Positions 24,741 through 37,606 of a stretch of DNA of 64,000 nt are shown one piece after another (position 1 is the stretch's first letter; each line of letters starts with the position of its first letter). Position numbers and translations under genes: made by a program. Origin of the DNA: Artemisia argyi (Eukaryota; Streptophyta; Magnoliopsida; Asterales; Asteraceae); contig CM060694.1 of the NCBI GenBank assembly GCA_030686995.1, positions 92,657,844-92,721,843 on the forward strand, given 5' to 3'. Below the pieces are notes generated by a model, which saw only the letters and a list, made by a program, of their open reading frames with translations, had not been told where the DNA came from and did not search any database.

Positions 24741-27311
24741 TGGATACAACTATGTATGTAAAGTGATTAAATTCATCTGGTTATAATTAAGGTTAGTTTT
24801 CCATCTGTATTTGTTAGTCTTTCCTAAAAGTTAGAGTTTCTACGTGTCAATTGTTACAGGTACACGCAAGCAACTAAATTCAGTGCATTCTAATATACCT
24901 ATGTGCCAGCGGCTATGTGTGACTGAAGGAAACATTCATTTAGACTCACACCGGGAACTCCCATTCATGGGTACATTACCTGCATATGGTAACCACAATG
25001 TCAGGTACTATTGTGCATGTATTCTGTGTTTCATGATGAGCTTTTAATATTTATTTTGTTTAGCAGGATGTGAATCATGAAGAACTGAAGACCAGTAATA
25101 TTGTCCTTATTCATGAAGGTCGTTTTGAAGCTTGGTTATTTACTTATGGTTTAACTTTTCTACTTCCAAGTTTTACTTTATTGACTGTTTTTGTGATTGT
25201 GAGTGCTCTCCTAAAGCGCATATATGTTCGTAGTTGGCAAACCAGTGTTTTAATTTGTTTCACCATACCATGTGTTTTAATATTACGTTCAACTTTTTGC
25301 AGATTCTTCTGAATCCTCTCTACCTGCCAGGATCTTGTGTTGCATCTTCACATTTTGATCCAAAGGTCTGAGCACTCGCAAGAAGGTACCTATGAGGCTG
25401 TCATCTTAAACCTTAGTGTAAACTTCAATTTTTAGAGAAGTGAGTGACTATTGAATTTATGGGGTTATTGAATGGGGTTATTGAATTTAAAAAGTTATTT
25501 TTAGAGAAGGGAGTCAGTTTATCATATAATGACAGTTGAATTTTGCTATCCTGTTTACATAACGTGATATACATATAGCCCAAAAAGTCGTAGCTATTAT
25601 TATCTGTACATTTAATTGTGAGCTACAAAATGAAGATGATTACAAGAGGCCAAACCCAAATGAATGGAGAAGAAGCAAGATTCGGCTCAAGAACCAAGCA
25701 ACTAAATTGTGCATTGGTTAACTGTTGCGGAGCAATCGACGCAAGTCATATCATTATAGCTGTTCAAACATAAGATGATTGGTGTGATCAAGTAAAAAAT
25801 TACCATTTTCAGGATTTGGAAACGTGGAACCCATTTGGTACAGGATTAAACCGCCTGATCATGTCCTCACAGCTTCAACAAAGAGCAAGTGACCGTTGCC
25901 AAAAATTGTGTAAGCTAACGCTTTATTCATATTTAGTTTTAAGCCAACAAATAAAAATAAATGGATGAGGTTTAAATAGATTTTAAGTTTTATCTTGGGA
26001 ACTTGCACCTAATGAACAAACACTACATCGGACTTGAGGTTTTATTACAGACTTTGATGACCTTTACATGCACACACACAGATAACATACAAAGTAAGTT
26101 CTGTTTAATGTTAACAATAAAATCTTATTCTACAACCTTCTTTGCAAAGCACTTAATGATCTCTATTTAAAATCAAAAGACGTACAGATTGGTAGTGTTA
26201 AAATGCTGGCCTATTTAAGAACATGGTCAACGATAAAGACAACAGACCATAACAATAAGAGATACTGTCATTCTCAACAAAAAGTAAGATTGTCTTTCAT
26301 ACGTGCGTGACTTATGTTATACGCCTAATAAGTTTGTCTTTTAGTTGATCAAGCAACTCGCACCATAAATTTTAATGGCTTAATGATAATTATTAAAATT
26401 ATTATCATTTTCTTAATTCACCATCTCCATCATAAACCTGATGAACAAAGAGTGGTTCATGAGGTTACACATAAAAAATACGGGGTTCTAGTTCTCCTTT
26501 CAAATGCATGAGTATGCGTTTGGTACAGAAAATGAAGCTAGAAAGAGACAGTGAGATTGCTTCTGCCAGACAACGAATTGAAGAGCTTGAATCATTAACT
26601 GCTACGTGGCAAAAAGAGGTATACATTTATCTGATAATTCTTTTGTTAAATTCCAAATTATGTCGATTACCAAGTCTTAAGGTTTTTTCAGTTCTTAATG
26701 GCAATTCACGTTTTCATAATGGGTCTCTCAAAAGAGAGTAAAATTATATACATAAATGACTTCTCTTTATTCTTAAAGGATAAGGATCCAATTTGCATAC
26801 GGAGGATCATTCATACCAAAAACATATTATTCTTTTTGGATTTCACTTCTTTGTATATTAGATAACTTATTCATTTGATTGTTTTGTGAATATGCAAAGC
26901 TTGATTATAAAAAGTTAAAAGCAACAATCTTATGCTACATTTAAATCCTACTACTTCATTAACCCAATTCGAGTCTATGAACAAATGTCTCTTCAAATTT
27001 CAAGGCCATGTTAGACAGGTTATAAAGTTATTCCTTGGTATTTGTAATTAGAATGTCAAATCGGTTTTTGATACAATAATCAAAGATGTGCTACAACCAC
27101 TAAGGAGGAAGGCAGTAGCAGTAAGACCAAATAAGCATAAGAGTTATGGTTGCTCATTTGTGCAAGTATAATACCATGAAGGTTCTTGAAGTTTATATCT
27201 TTTATCCTTTGTTTTTTGAGTCATACTTATTAATTCACTAATCGATGACAGGGGCATTGTGTGTGGAGGTTGTGCTTCTTAGAATAGGTTCATCTATTGT
27301 TGAATCTGTCT

Positions 27312-27349
<38 letters not shown>
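24741..27349. other. Unassigned relic sequence
   Basis: Short open stretches only: 24844-25047, 25070-25312 (one hydrophobic segment), about 25800-25905, and 26508-26620, whose peptide (ERDSEIASARQRIEELESLT) is coiled-coil-like and ends near a GT. None is recognisable and none extends into a gene. A 37-base poly(A) tract closes the stretch at 27313-27349. Confidence 0.35.
27313..27349. repeat. Poly(A) tract, 37 bases
   Basis: Uninterrupted A run directly before the pectinesterase-like fragment. It may be the tail of an older + strand retroposon or a simple slippage tract. Confidence 0.95.
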
Positions 27350-27352
<3 letters not shown>

Positions 27353-27508
27353 AATAAAGGGATCTATGACGAGTATGTAACCGTGACTAAAGATCAAGTA
27401 CCCGTGTTCATGTTTGGCGATGGTGCCAACAAGACCATCATCATCGGAAGCAGAAGCCACAAGACTGACTGGACCACATACAAGAGTGCAACCTTTTCAA
27501 TGTTTTAA
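27350..27508 (+). pseudogene. Pectinesterase-like exon fragment
   Basis: An open stretch beginning right after the poly(A). It contains KGIYDEYVTVTKDQVPVFM, then GDGANKTIIIG and TTYKSATF. This is the conserved early catalytic-domain region of plant pectin methylesterases (G-x-Y-x-E-x-V, then GDG-x-x-KTII, then T-x-x-ATF), enzymes that de-esterify wall pectin. Only about 50 residues remain, ending in a stop at 27506-27508. The catalytic Asp/Arg region is missing. Nothing upstream continues the enzyme. Confidence 0.75.
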
Positions 27509-27740
27509 TTAGTTGGGTCAGGCGGGCTGGCTAACGGGTCCAAATAATTTATATGGCATGGGTTGCGTCAAAATGGTTCAGTATCAGAAATGTAATTTTC
27601 ATCTCTTTTTAAAATCTTATAAATAATTAATAAAATTATAGAAACTACATTATTTATGTAATGAATAATAATACAAAAACTACATTTTATTTATAAATGA
27701 GTGCATAAATATGAGGAAAGTGTAATCTTTGACTTCTGTA

Positions 27741-27841
27741 GTTGCAATAGGAAGTGGATTTCAAGGTTTAACATCCTCTGGGTATTTGCTGGCCATTGCC
27801 AATGATGGTGAGATATGTGAGCTTCATCCAGATGCCAATAG
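27741..27841 (+). pseudogene. Biotin-protein ligase (holocarboxylase synthetase) C-terminal exon fragment
   Basis: An exon-like piece preceded by TGTAG and followed by a GT donor (GTACTA at 27842). Its peptide has QGLTSSGYLLAIANDGEI followed by CELHPD. This matches the C-terminal domain of plant holocarboxylase synthetase, where QGLTSSGYLLAI...ELHPDGNS is typical. The ligase joins biotin to carboxylases. Only this exon is visible; the catalytic domain is absent within several kilobases on either side, so it is a stranded fragment. Confidence 0.7.
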
Positions 27842-28542
27842 GTACTATATTTACTATATATATACAATAGCATGTGCTACTCCTATCCCAGAATAGAACA
27901 CATTTAATAGTAAGCATTATATCAATCATGAATTTTGAATGTCAATGGATATTTTTACTTGAACAAATGAGCATTGTGTTGTTAGCGGAAATAATATTTT
28001 TACGGGAAGTACATTAACTGATTTTTAAATATCATAAGAGATTTATGATTTAAATAAAGGACATATATTACTAATATATAAATTTTTAGAGTGACACGTT
28101 TTGGGATGTAGATAGTATTCATGTAGATAGCTTTGGCTTAGTGCTTATGTGTATGTTACTATGTTACTGTGGGTCTAAATTTTTAAAATATATTTACCGT
28201 TAATTGAATATTGGTCATAATTATCATTACTCTGTGCAGGAAATTGCTGAATTATATGACCAAGAACAGAACTTGGAGGAGACCATTGCGTACTAATAAA
28301 GCCAGTCTGTCCATTGAAAGGATATTGTGTTTCGAGAAAGGTGTATTATGTATAGGCTGTCTCAAGAGTGAAGAGCAGGAGAGGATTGAAGATTCTTTCT
28401 TATGATAAAGTTGATAATTACGCAAAATCAACAACATTGTATAAAAAGAAGCTTTATATCGAATTTGAGTTTATTTGATAGTATACGTTGTTCTTGCGGA
28501 CCACTTTGTAACTTTTTTTCTCTCATATTCGATAAGCATATA
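27842..28542. other. Unassigned sequence between biotin-ligase exon and MITE
   Basis: AT-rich. Short open stretches at 28211-28405 (LKSEEQERIEDS) and in another frame at about 28245-28290 (LYDQEQNLEETIAY) have no recognised match. Confidence 0.3.
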
Positions 28543-28783
28543 CTCCCTCCGTCCTAAAATATAAGTCAATTTTTTTTTCAAAGTCTTTTCTTTCTCACTT
28601 TGACCTTAATTTTTTTTGTGTTATATAATACTTAATGAAAAGTATACCAATGAAAATGTATTTAAAACACAAGTCCATTTATATATTTCGCATCAAGTAT
28701 TATATAACACGAAAAAAAGAATTAAGGTCAAAGTTACTATAAAAAGACTTTGAAAATGAACTTATATTTTGGGACGGATGGAG
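28543..28783. mobile_element. Stowaway-type MITE (241 bp)
   Basis: Terminal inverted repeats CTCCCTCCGTCCTAAAATAT and ATATTTTGGGACGGATGGAG are flanked by TA at 28541-28542 and 28784-28785, the Tc1/mariner target duplication. The interior is AT-rich and non-coding, and its two halves are partly complementary (TTTGACCTTAATT with AATTAAGGTCAAA). Confidence 0.92.
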
Positions 28784-28785
28784 TA

Positions 28786-31700
28786 TTTCTTTTAGTTCTT
28801 AATCCATCAAATATATAATTTAATATGTTTATAGTTTATTTTCATTAAGTTACTTTTTTCAACAATATACATAAACAAATTGCAATTGTAAATTGTTTTT
28901 TGTCAAATAGTTTAATAATTAATAACGGTCAACTAATTTTCATGTTTGTAGTTTCCTTTTACAGCGCAACCGCTTCGTCTTTGACGGATCTGCTTAAAAA
29001 ATGGTTAAAACTGTTTAAAATCAACATTCTATCCGAAAGGTAATCTTATATAGATTCTGAATAACTTTATAAACACAGCCGAATATTTTCATCATTTTTT
29101 ATGAATAGTTGCAGCCTACTATAGAGCTTATTAAGGACATTGTGGTTTTGGATTCTGAAGTTTCACTGATAGAGCATCGATTTCTATCCAAATCAATTTT
29201 GTAAGTTTGTTAACCTTCATTCATTAAGACCGTCATTTATCGGGTGTTTGGGTCATCTTAAGGGCTGCTAAAAATTGTAGTTTTTAGGTTATTTGGGTCA
29301 TTTTAATGGGTGTTATGGGTTTGTTTGTAGGAACACTGATTTTGAAACAAAATTTTAAAGTGGTTTTCATCGTTTGGATTTTGGAACTCTGATCAATGCT
29401 GAATTAATTTTAGTTTTAAAAGGAGTTGGCACAATGAATTTTATTTTTTGGATAGGATGTAGTAGATTGCTAAATTAACTATGTATTGGTATCTGTATGG
29501 TGCATCAGCTGTTGGTTTGTAGCCTGCTGAAAAAAAAATAATAGAACGGTTGATAATGGAACCATTGCTTAAATGGGCTGGCAATCATAATAATCATGTA
29601 GCTGTTATCATGTATATAACAATGAAAGTCCTATATGAAAGTATGACAAACCTGTGAATGTCCTATATGAAAGTTCATTTGATGTGCTTGATAATCATTT
29701 AGATATTTTGTATGTTAAAAAGTCATCATAGATATTTTATATTAGAACTTTTATGCCTCTGTAAGTTTTAATCTCTTCTTTGTGTGTCCTTAATTACAGG
29801 TATGACTACTAAAACAAAGCAATGAACTTGAATGTCACCGACCACAATATGAAATTCAATCCCATGTGAATATTGTACCATAGCAAGAGTTTCACAGTGA
29901 GGTTGTACACAGTTAGTGCTGTAAAGAGGGTGTGTTTTCTGTCCTTCATATCTAAATCAAATCTATTTTCTTGATCTTTAAACTCTAAAGTATAGTTTCA
30001 TATTAATATCATTTTTAATAACAACCGTTTAAGCAGTTAATGGAAGACCATGGTTACGAGCATATGATCGATGGCGTTGTAGTAACTGTTCAGCGCCGCT
30101 ATGGGTAAACTAATCAAAACAATTATTAACTTATTACCATAATTTATTAAGTTTATATCGTTATATATTATCGCTGTAAGAAGAAGAAACACTGAAAATA
30201 TATAACGTTAATCAAAGGGTCGGATGCTCAATCTAAAGCATAGTATGATACAGGAGATAAGGTGAAATAAATGACCAGAGGGAAACACATATTGTCATGG
30301 TTGAAAAAGGCCTTACGTACGTTTATCAGCCCCATAATGAGCTGTGAACAAAAAGGACAAGCAACGTGGTGGTTGTAGCCCAACCAACGGTTTGGAAGGA
30401 ACCATTTGCTCGATGAACCTCCGTGAGAACATCGATGATATTTCCAAAGCCGATTTCTACAACCCACAAGCTGGGCACTGCACACATCTAAACAGCTTCA
30501 AGTATCCCATTCTTCAGCTTTTGCAACTCAGTGCTGAGTGTCGTGTTCTCAAGAGTGTAAGTTACCCGAAATATATTGTTCAAATTGAAATTGGTAGCTT
30601 TACGTGGTTCTTAGACTATTGTCACGAAACAATGCTCTCATCTAACTATTTGTTTTTCAGGTGGGTGACAATATGTTCTTTGCAATGAAGTCTGGTAGCA
30701 TATTGTCTTATGATTTCAATTTGATACTATAACTATGGCGATCAACTGATGCTACTTGTGAAGGCGTAATGCGTATATGGGATCAGGCCGATGTCAATAA
30801 GGTATACTGTCGGTTTTGATATCATATAAAGTGAACTTACATATTGATTTTTCTTTTTTATTATTTATTTATTTATTTATTTTGTGAGACTAATATAGAT
30901 ATTATCAATGCATACGCATGTAAGCGATGAAATTACTTTTTTGACAAGGGGTGATAACCAGTATGATGATAATGGTGCTTCCGCTTTGTCACGTAAGTGA
31001 TTTCCAGATGGGTCCACATATTATACATGGTATTTTGGTAGCCATATTTTTATTTTGACGCGTTTGGGATAAACATAGCCCAAATGAGTTTTACAAATGT
31101 TCAAATCGACTCATTTGTAAGAAAATCTTCCGCAAGTTTAATCAAACTGATTACCTAATTCTTCAAGTCACAATATATCTTTGGAAAACGCACATCCAAA
31201 CACCCTGTAACTATCATTGTACTATTGATCTCTTTTGAACAGTGTTAGATAGAGTAGATGAGCAACGGTTCATAAGTTAGACACAGAGGTTAGTCGAATG
31301 TGAAATGCGGCTATGGCAGCTCTTGAGAATAGTAAAGTGCCTAATAATACTTGATTTGTACATATTTTCTCATCAATCGTATACGTATTCTTTTATCTTC
31401 GACTTTCCATGTGCAGATTTGACTAGCAGACTATTGAGTGCTAATGAGAGCATCTTTAGACTCATCACATACTTTTTCAGAAAGGTGAAACCCCGGAGAA
31501 CCTACTTTGAGTTCATATCATGCAGAAAATATAAAATCAAATGCATTTGAAACTGCACTTCGACAACAAGGTGAACTTGCTTCTTATATGTCTAAAGTGG
31601 TACACATGTCACGTCTTTTTATGAAGATTGCAGACACAAGGGGAGCATTTGTCAAGCCTGCATTTCACAAGGCAAATGGCCAGAGAATGAAGCGTATGTG

Positions 31701-34038
31701 ACCATAATAGTCGGACACGGTCATTAGCCACAGGCAAGTGCACACACAAATTTGTTCCTATTGAAAAAACACATCCTTGATATTCACTCTCTCCTTTTTT
31801 GAATACCATATGATTTATGAATCATCCTATATTAATTTACTGATGGATGTTACCATTTTAGGTAGGAGCAGTCGAGTGCTACCAAACAGTTTCACTGCAC
31901 ATGGGACCAACACGCGCGGAACTGTAACCACACCAGGTCACCCAAATACTTATTTCTACCACGGTTTAGAAAACACGTTATAACTCTTATATAACGGCCT
32001 TTTTTTTTCATTTTTTACCTGTACATGGCCTTGATTGAACATAAATATGCCACATTGAATTTTAAGGGGTGTTTTGGGCTTGATTCCAAACAACAATTTT
32101 AAAAGGGGTATTGGGTCATTTTAAGGTGTGTTTGAATACTGAGCTACCCAGGGGAGATCAAAGAAGAAAACAAAAGTAAAATGCCCAATAAATTTCATGG
32201 AAGAAACTCATGACATACCATAGGTTTCCAATTTGTGTGGCAACCAATAAGAAGTCAAAGAAAAAACCTAAGTTGCCTTCCCGATTCATTTTGATCCCAC
32301 GCATAGATCATGTTACACAACCCTTCCGTTCAGTGCTTAAAGCCTTTGTTTTTGCTGGATATACGTTGGTGCTTGCTGAAAAAATATCCACAGTCCTTTA
32401 TTTTTCCAATGATCTCAACAGTTTTGATACCTGCAGCAAAGGTAATAAATTAAATTGGCCTAATAATGCACCACGTACAGCTTGAATTGGAGAGAGAAGA
32501 TGGTGTTTTTATACTTGGTTGCATGTTCTGATGGTGTGGCACATATTTGGACTGTAAATCAGGATATGACAGTTAAGAGTCATGAACTTGAGGCTTACGC
32601 TTTTCTACTTTCTCAATATAAGGGCAGCAGGTATCTACCACTTTTTTTTAATAGATATTCTACTCTTCTTATGTGCCTTTGTGTTTATAACCAATTGTGC
32701 AGCAACTAATGGACATAGACGTGTTCATAGCCATGGCGCATTTCAGTTAAATTATCTTTTTCATTATAGGAAGTTCACATATTGTTTCCTTTGACTCCAC
32801 TCAGTAAACCTTCGGTGTATGACCAGTTGAGCAAGTTTAATGCTACTACCAAGTTATGTCATCATGCAATTTCCTACTTTTTTTTCTTTATGTTTGATTA
32901 CATTATGCAATCAGCTTTTCTTTAGTGATGACTTGAAAGGTCAATCTTTTGCAAACGGTATAAATTTGACTACTTTACTTAAACTGAAGTCATTGATTTT
33001 TAAAAATACTTGCAGATCTTCTTGCTATGATCCGTAATCTAAATCAAGAATTGAATTTCGCTGAGCACACAAGTCAATTGGGTTGGAAAGCAAAAATGAT
33101 CGGTGACTAAAATATACGTAGAGGTTCAAACCGGCATGTAGAGCAGTCCATGTATGCACACATACTTGAAACAAAGATTTTATGAACCATTTGTTTTATC
33201 ATAAAATAATCATTTAGTTTAGGGGATCTTTAGGATTGCTTTTCTAAGGACTTAGTACGAAAAATTCATGCATTACGATTCTGGAAGTAAAGGTAAGATT
33301 TTTACATTATCTATTGGAACGTTATAACGATAAAGCTTATTTGCATATTTACACAAAAAATTGTAGTTGACTGTTAGATTATGGGGGTGTTTGGCTCAGC
33401 TCAAATGCATGCCGTATTATCAAGATACTATTGGCCACTATTTTTTCCCAAATTTTTTTATCTTAGTAACTTTTGTGAACTAAATAAATGAAGGGGATCT
33501 TAAACCCTCTAATATATGAGATGATAATCTGAAGTCTAAACAAGTACCAGAAAATTAACACTTTACACATATATGTATTATATGTAACACAAAATCATTT
33601 TATCTCCATTGATTTTAAACATTTTAATGGTTAAATTCATTATGTAGAAGTTATATGGAACAATAAAATTAAAATACCATTATAGAATTTAGCTAAAACT
33701 ATAAATTGTTTTACCGAACACGTCACTTTATACGTAATTTTATGTCTGGCTTTCAGTAATATTCAATACTGCAATCATCTATTCCACACATCACTTTATA
33801 CATGATTTAATTGCCATATGAGTTTCTTGAATCGGGGTGATAAGTTGAGGATAGGTTAAGACTTAAGATATTCAAAATGTTAATGCATTTAACAGTTTGT
33901 AACTCCTTAACTGCTATCCCCTCTGTATGTTCTTTTTCTAACTCCTAGCAACTTAATAATAAGATTTCCATTCAATATATAGGCTAATAAACTATGTTAA
34001 AAATCCACCGGGTAGAGAAAATAGTATAATATGCATAC
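28786..34038. other. Exon-scrap region, no intact gene
   Basis: Several short + strand stretches look like exons with splice-like edges. They are about 29113-29205 (PTIELIKDIVVLDSEVSLIE), 30034-30104 (MEDHGYEHMIDGVVVTVQRR), 30661-30800, 30900-30990 (ITFLTRGDNQYDDN, faintly like the signal peptidase catalytic subunit), 31255-31310 (TQRLVECEM), 31507-31701 (ETALRQQGELASYMSKVV), about 32250-32400 (LKAFVFAGYTLVLAEK), 32485-32630 (KSHELEAYAFLLSQYKG) and about 33016-33100 (MIRNLNQELNFAEHTSQLG). Stops lie between and within them. I cannot assign them. Confidence 0.4.
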
Positions 34039-34596
34039 CTCTAAGTACGCCTTTGAGGTGATACAAATTTTCCCGCTATCCATATGAATTGACAACAAAG
34101 TTATCTTTTTACCCAAAGCAACAGCTAACAGGTTTCCGGACTGAAACCTGACTTGATTGCTGCTAACTCCAATCTCCTTTTCCAACAGAAAACAATAAAA
34201 ACAACGAAAAGAGAAAGAATTTTAATATCTCAAAACCTTGACGATACATTTAAAATCGATAAGAGTATGAATTTGCTTCAAACACATTTGTAAACAAAAC
34301 CAACCTTGAGTTTAAAAATGATGTGGCGCGTATTCACATCCCAAATGAGTATCTCACCCTGAGAGTCGCATGAACATAAGATATGCGGATCTTTTGGGCT
34401 GAAATCGATGGACTTAACAGGCCAAGTATGCCCTTTAAGTATCACCGGAGTTTTGCTAACATGTGAAAAAAATTATAAGTTAAGTTGCCATCAAAAAGAT
34501 AAGAAGAGTACAAAACAGCTAAACATAATCTCTTCAAGTAAAAGTAATGTCTTACATTGGTTGAATCACAAAAATATATTTTATCAAAACAAGCAG

Positions 34597-34920
34597 TGTT
34601 GGTCCCAAATAAAGAGTGAGTCGATATGAATTGCAAAGTAAAAACTAGATAACTTTATTAATCGTCTAACCAAATTTCTGTTACATAATGCCAAGTATAT
34701 ATAGGCATCGAATGGTTGCTATGAACCATCGTGTCTGTTCACTAAGGGTTGTGTTTGTTCGAATAGATACAAACCAAACATCACACCCATTCGTTTCTAA
34801 CTGCCATAACTAACTAATAACCGTTTATAACTAACTTAAATAATCTTTCCAACGAGCAACTTTGGTCCTTGAAGTTTCTGTGTCTTCAACTAGAACAATG
34901 AGCGAGATTATATGCTCACA
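34597..34920 (-). repeat. Copia 3' LTR (324 bp)
   Basis: Starts TGTTGGTCCC and ends TGCTCACA on the + strand. It differs from the right LTR by about two transitions plus an indel of roughly 29 bp in the CTAATAACTA area. It is followed by CTCCTCCTTAA, the complement of a polypurine tract. Confidence 0.95.
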
Positions 34921-34929
34921 TTCTCCTCC

Positions 34930-35475
34930 TTAATCTTGATCGTTGCTTCGTCCTAAGTCTTGAACTCTGAGCATTTGTCGCATAGTCACGAACTTTAGTC
35001 TTGGTAAGGCCTTTGTTAAAATGTCTGCTCTTTGAAGTTCTCCATTGATGTGTTCAACGTTGATATGACCATTCTCTACACATTCACGAATGAAATGATA
35101 GCGAATGTCGATGTGCTTGCTTTTTCCATGAAATACTGGGTTTTTTACGAGTGCTATTGCTGATACATTGTCAACTCTAAGCGTTATCCTTTTTTCTTGC
35201 CATCCAGTTAATTCATTTAGTAAGCGTTTTAACCACAAAGCTTGACATGCTGCTCCAGTAGCCGCCATGAATTCTGATTCACATGATGATAATGCCACTG
35301 TAGGTTGTTTCTGAGTACACCAAGTAATAGGTGACTCTCCAAAGTAAAATACGATTCCAGTAGTTCCTTTTCCTTGATCGGTGTTGATTCCATAACTACT
35401 GTCGCTATAACCTGTGATCTTGCAGCCGCCTTCTTTCTTGTATATGATTCCATGCTCCTTTGTTCCTTTGATATA
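34930..35475 (-). CDS. Copia RNase H domain (pol C-terminus)
   Basis: Continues the RT frame after a TGA at 35476-35478. Visible motifs are ALSSCESEFMAATGAACQA, LRVDNVSAIALVKNPVFHG, the KHIDIRYHFIRE helix and RADILTKAL near the C-terminus, the usual Copia RNase H landmarks that end the polyprotein. The frame between 35298 and 35475 is open and in phase. The separate 35229-35453 frame is a shadow. RNase H removes the RNA template during reverse transcription. Confidence 0.85.
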   Translation of the reverse strand, partial: YIKGTKEHGIIYKKEGGCKITGYSDSSYGINTDQGKGTTGIVFYFGESPITWCTQKQPTVALSSCESEFMAATGAACQALWLKRLLNELTGWQEKRITLRVDNVSAIALVKNPVFHGKSKHIDIRYHFIRECVENGHINVEHINGELQRADILTKALPRLKFVTMRQMLRVQDLGRSNDQD

Positions 35476-37176
35476 TCAGATTACTTGTTTTACTGCCTTC
35501 AGGTGAGTTTCCTTCGGGTCTTGCATAAATCTGCTGAGTAGTCCGACTGAGTAACTAAGATCTGGTCTTGTGTGCAGTAAGTACCTAAGACTTCCAATTA
35601 AGCTACGGTAGTAAGTTGCGTCAACTGGGTTTCCATTATCATTATCTTCCGCCTTGACCAACTTAGTGCCGGGATCCATAGGTATTTTCGTGTCATTACT
35701 GTCCATCATATTTGTTTCTTTCAAGATCTTGTTAATATATCCTGTCTGTTTGATTGAAATCTCTCCTCCTGTCTGTGTAACTTCTATCCCAAGGTAATAA
35801 GCTAGCAACCCTAAGTCGCTCATTTCGAATTTTTCTTCCATCTGAGATTTGAACAAGTCTAATTCTTTCTTTGGAGTGCCCGTGATTATTAAATCATCTA
35901 CATATACTCCAACAATAAGCGTAGAAGTCTTGCTTCTCTTTGTGTAAATTTCTTGTTGGAGATTACACTTCTTAAAATCTAATGATTTCAAGGTTTGATC
36001 AAGCTTCATGTTCCAAGCTCTAGGTGCTTGTCTTAAGCCGTACAAAGCTTTAGTTAGCTTGTAGACTTTATCAGGGTTTCCATGCTGAATAAACCCTTCC
36101 GGTTGTTTGACATAGACTTCTTCTTTCAATTCTCCATGTAAAAATGCTGATTTTACATCTAAGTGGTGTACTGGCCAACCATGATATGCTGCTAGTGCTA
36201 ATATTAACCGAACTGTCTCTATCCTAGCAACTGGCGCGAATACTTCATCGAAGTCTATTCCTTGTTCTTGTACATAACCTTTTGCTACTAATCTTGCTTT
36301 ATATTTGATGATCTTTCCGTGTGCATCCCTTTTGGTTTTATAAACCCATTTGAGTCCAATTGCCTTCTGATTTTCTGGCAATGTTGTGAGAGTCCATGTG
36401 TGATTCTTATTAATCGAATCCAGTTCAGCTTTCATGGCCTCAATCCATTTCTTATCTGTTGATGCTTCCTTATAGTTACGGGGTTCTTCTTCTATGAATA
36501 GCAGACTTTCAGTCTCAACTATACGTGCTGTTCTATATATATCCGTTACTTCTTTGAAACCTCGTACTGGTGTATCATCAAATCTTTGTTCTGAGCTTCC
36601 TAATGAGCTAAAAGTAGCTTCTCTATCACTTTCTGAGTTGGGTTCGTAAGTATATGCTGGTGGTGTGGTTGGTGATTCTGGATCTGGTAATGGTTCGGGT
36701 GTTTGAACCTCTTCATGATACGTATTCTCAATGTTTTCTATGTTGACTGGTGTAAGATTATCGTTGTCAACTCCGTCTACTACAAAACTAGTCAGAAATG
36801 TGTCTTGTGTACTTGTATCATCTTCACTATTATCCCACTCCCACGGTTTTGTTTCCATAAACTTTACGTCCCTACTAACATGTTTCTTCTTTCTTACTGG
36901 ATCATATAGCCTACATGCTTTTGATCCTTCCTCTACACCTAAATAAATCATCGGTATGCTTCTGTCGTCTAACTTCTTCAAGTGAGGTAACGTTATCTTA
37001 GCATAAGCTGTGCATCTGAATATTCTTAGGTATTCCAGGTTCGGTTTTCTGTTGTAGAGGGCTTCATATGGTGTTTTATCTTCCAGGGCTTTTGTAGGTA
37101 CTCTGTTGAGTATGTAAATGGCGTCTCTGACTGCTTCCGCCCAAAAAGTTAAGGGTAACTTCATTGCTTTCATCAT
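35476..37176 (-). CDS. Copia integrase C-terminus and reverse transcriptase
   Basis: Open for 566 codons. It starts in the integrase C-terminal region ([27 protein letters not shown]...), then an acidic linker, then the RT domain: ATMKAEL-like [57 protein letters not shown] and the catalytic [11 protein letters not shown] copies element RNA into DNA in virus-like particles. It ends at an in-frame TGA where family members have Arg in VIRYIKGT; CGA to TGA is the likely change. RNase H follows in the same frame. Confidence 0.92.
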   Translation of the reverse strand: MMKAMKLPLTFWAEAVRDAIYILNRVPTKALEDKTPYEALYNRKPNLEYLRIFRCTAYAKITLPHLKKLDDRSIPMIYLGVEEGSKACRLYDPVRKKKHVSRDVKFMETKPWEWDNSEDDTSTQDTFLTSFVVDGVDNDNLTPVNIENIENTYHEEVQTPEPLPDPESPTTPPAYTYEPNSESDREATFSSLGSSEQRFDDTPVRGFKEVTDIYRTARIVETESLLFIEEEPRNYKEASTDKKWIEAMKAELDSINKNHTWTLTTLPENQKAIGLKWVYKTKRDAHGKIIKYKARLVAKGYVQEQGIDFDEVFAPVARIETVRLILALAAYHGWPVHHLDVKSAFLHGELKEEVYVKQPEGFIQHGNPDKVYKLTKALYGLRQAPRAWNMKLDQTLKSLDFKKCNLQQEIYTKRSKTSTLIVGVYVDDLIITGTPKKELDLFKSQMEEKFEMSDLGLLAYYLGIEVTQTGGEISIKQTGYINKILKETNMMDSNDTKIPMDPGTKLVKAEDNDNGNPVDATYYRSLIGSLRYLLHTRPDLSYSVGLLSRFMQDPKETHLKAVKQVI

Positions 37177-37230
37177 ACTCCTAGTAGTTGATAAAACTAT
37201 CCTATTCTTTCTTTCTACTACACCATTCTA

Positions 37231-37606
37231 TTGTGGTGAGTATGGCGCTGTTAACTGTCTTGCGATACCATTTTCCTTACAGTAGTTGGCGAATTCGTTA
37301 GATGTAAATTCACCTCCTCTATCTGTTCTTAGCATTTTCAATTTCAACTTCAACTCCATTTCTACCTTCTGCCTAAATTCCTTGAATGTGTTAAATGCCT
37401 GATCTTTCGAGGTTAGAAAGTAGGCCCACATAAAACGTGTACAGTCATCTACTAATAAGAAGATGAGCTTCTTTCCTGAATTTGTGGCTGGGCTTATGGG
37501 ACCACAAAGATCTCCATATACCAAGTCCAACGGGTTCTTGGATCTGAATTTAGCTTTGTTTGGAAATGGTGTTCTGATGTGTTTTCCTAAAAAACATGCA
37601 TCACAT
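37231..37606 (-). CDS. Copia integrase catalytic core
   Basis: Frame containing CDACFLGKHIRTPF (end of the zinc-binding domain), then DLVYGDLCGPI, LLVDDCTRFMW and RTDRGGEFTSNEF. These hold the first two Asp residues of the D-D-35-E triad. A TAG at 37228-37230 interrupts SPQ just before NGVVERKN, which holds the catalytic Glu. A one-base frame change near 37605-37610 separates it from the upstream gag-PR frame. Integrase inserts the cDNA. Confidence 0.85.

Noticed and set aside
25070..25312. Possible protein-kinase fragment (EELKTSNIVLI resembles DLKTSNILL)
   Set aside because: Only a few residues agree, the catalytic HRD context is missing and a hydrophobic stretch follows.
30228..30485. Minus-strand 85-codon ORF as a gene
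   Set aside because: No recognisable content, and it overlaps a longer + strand open stretch of equally poor quality.
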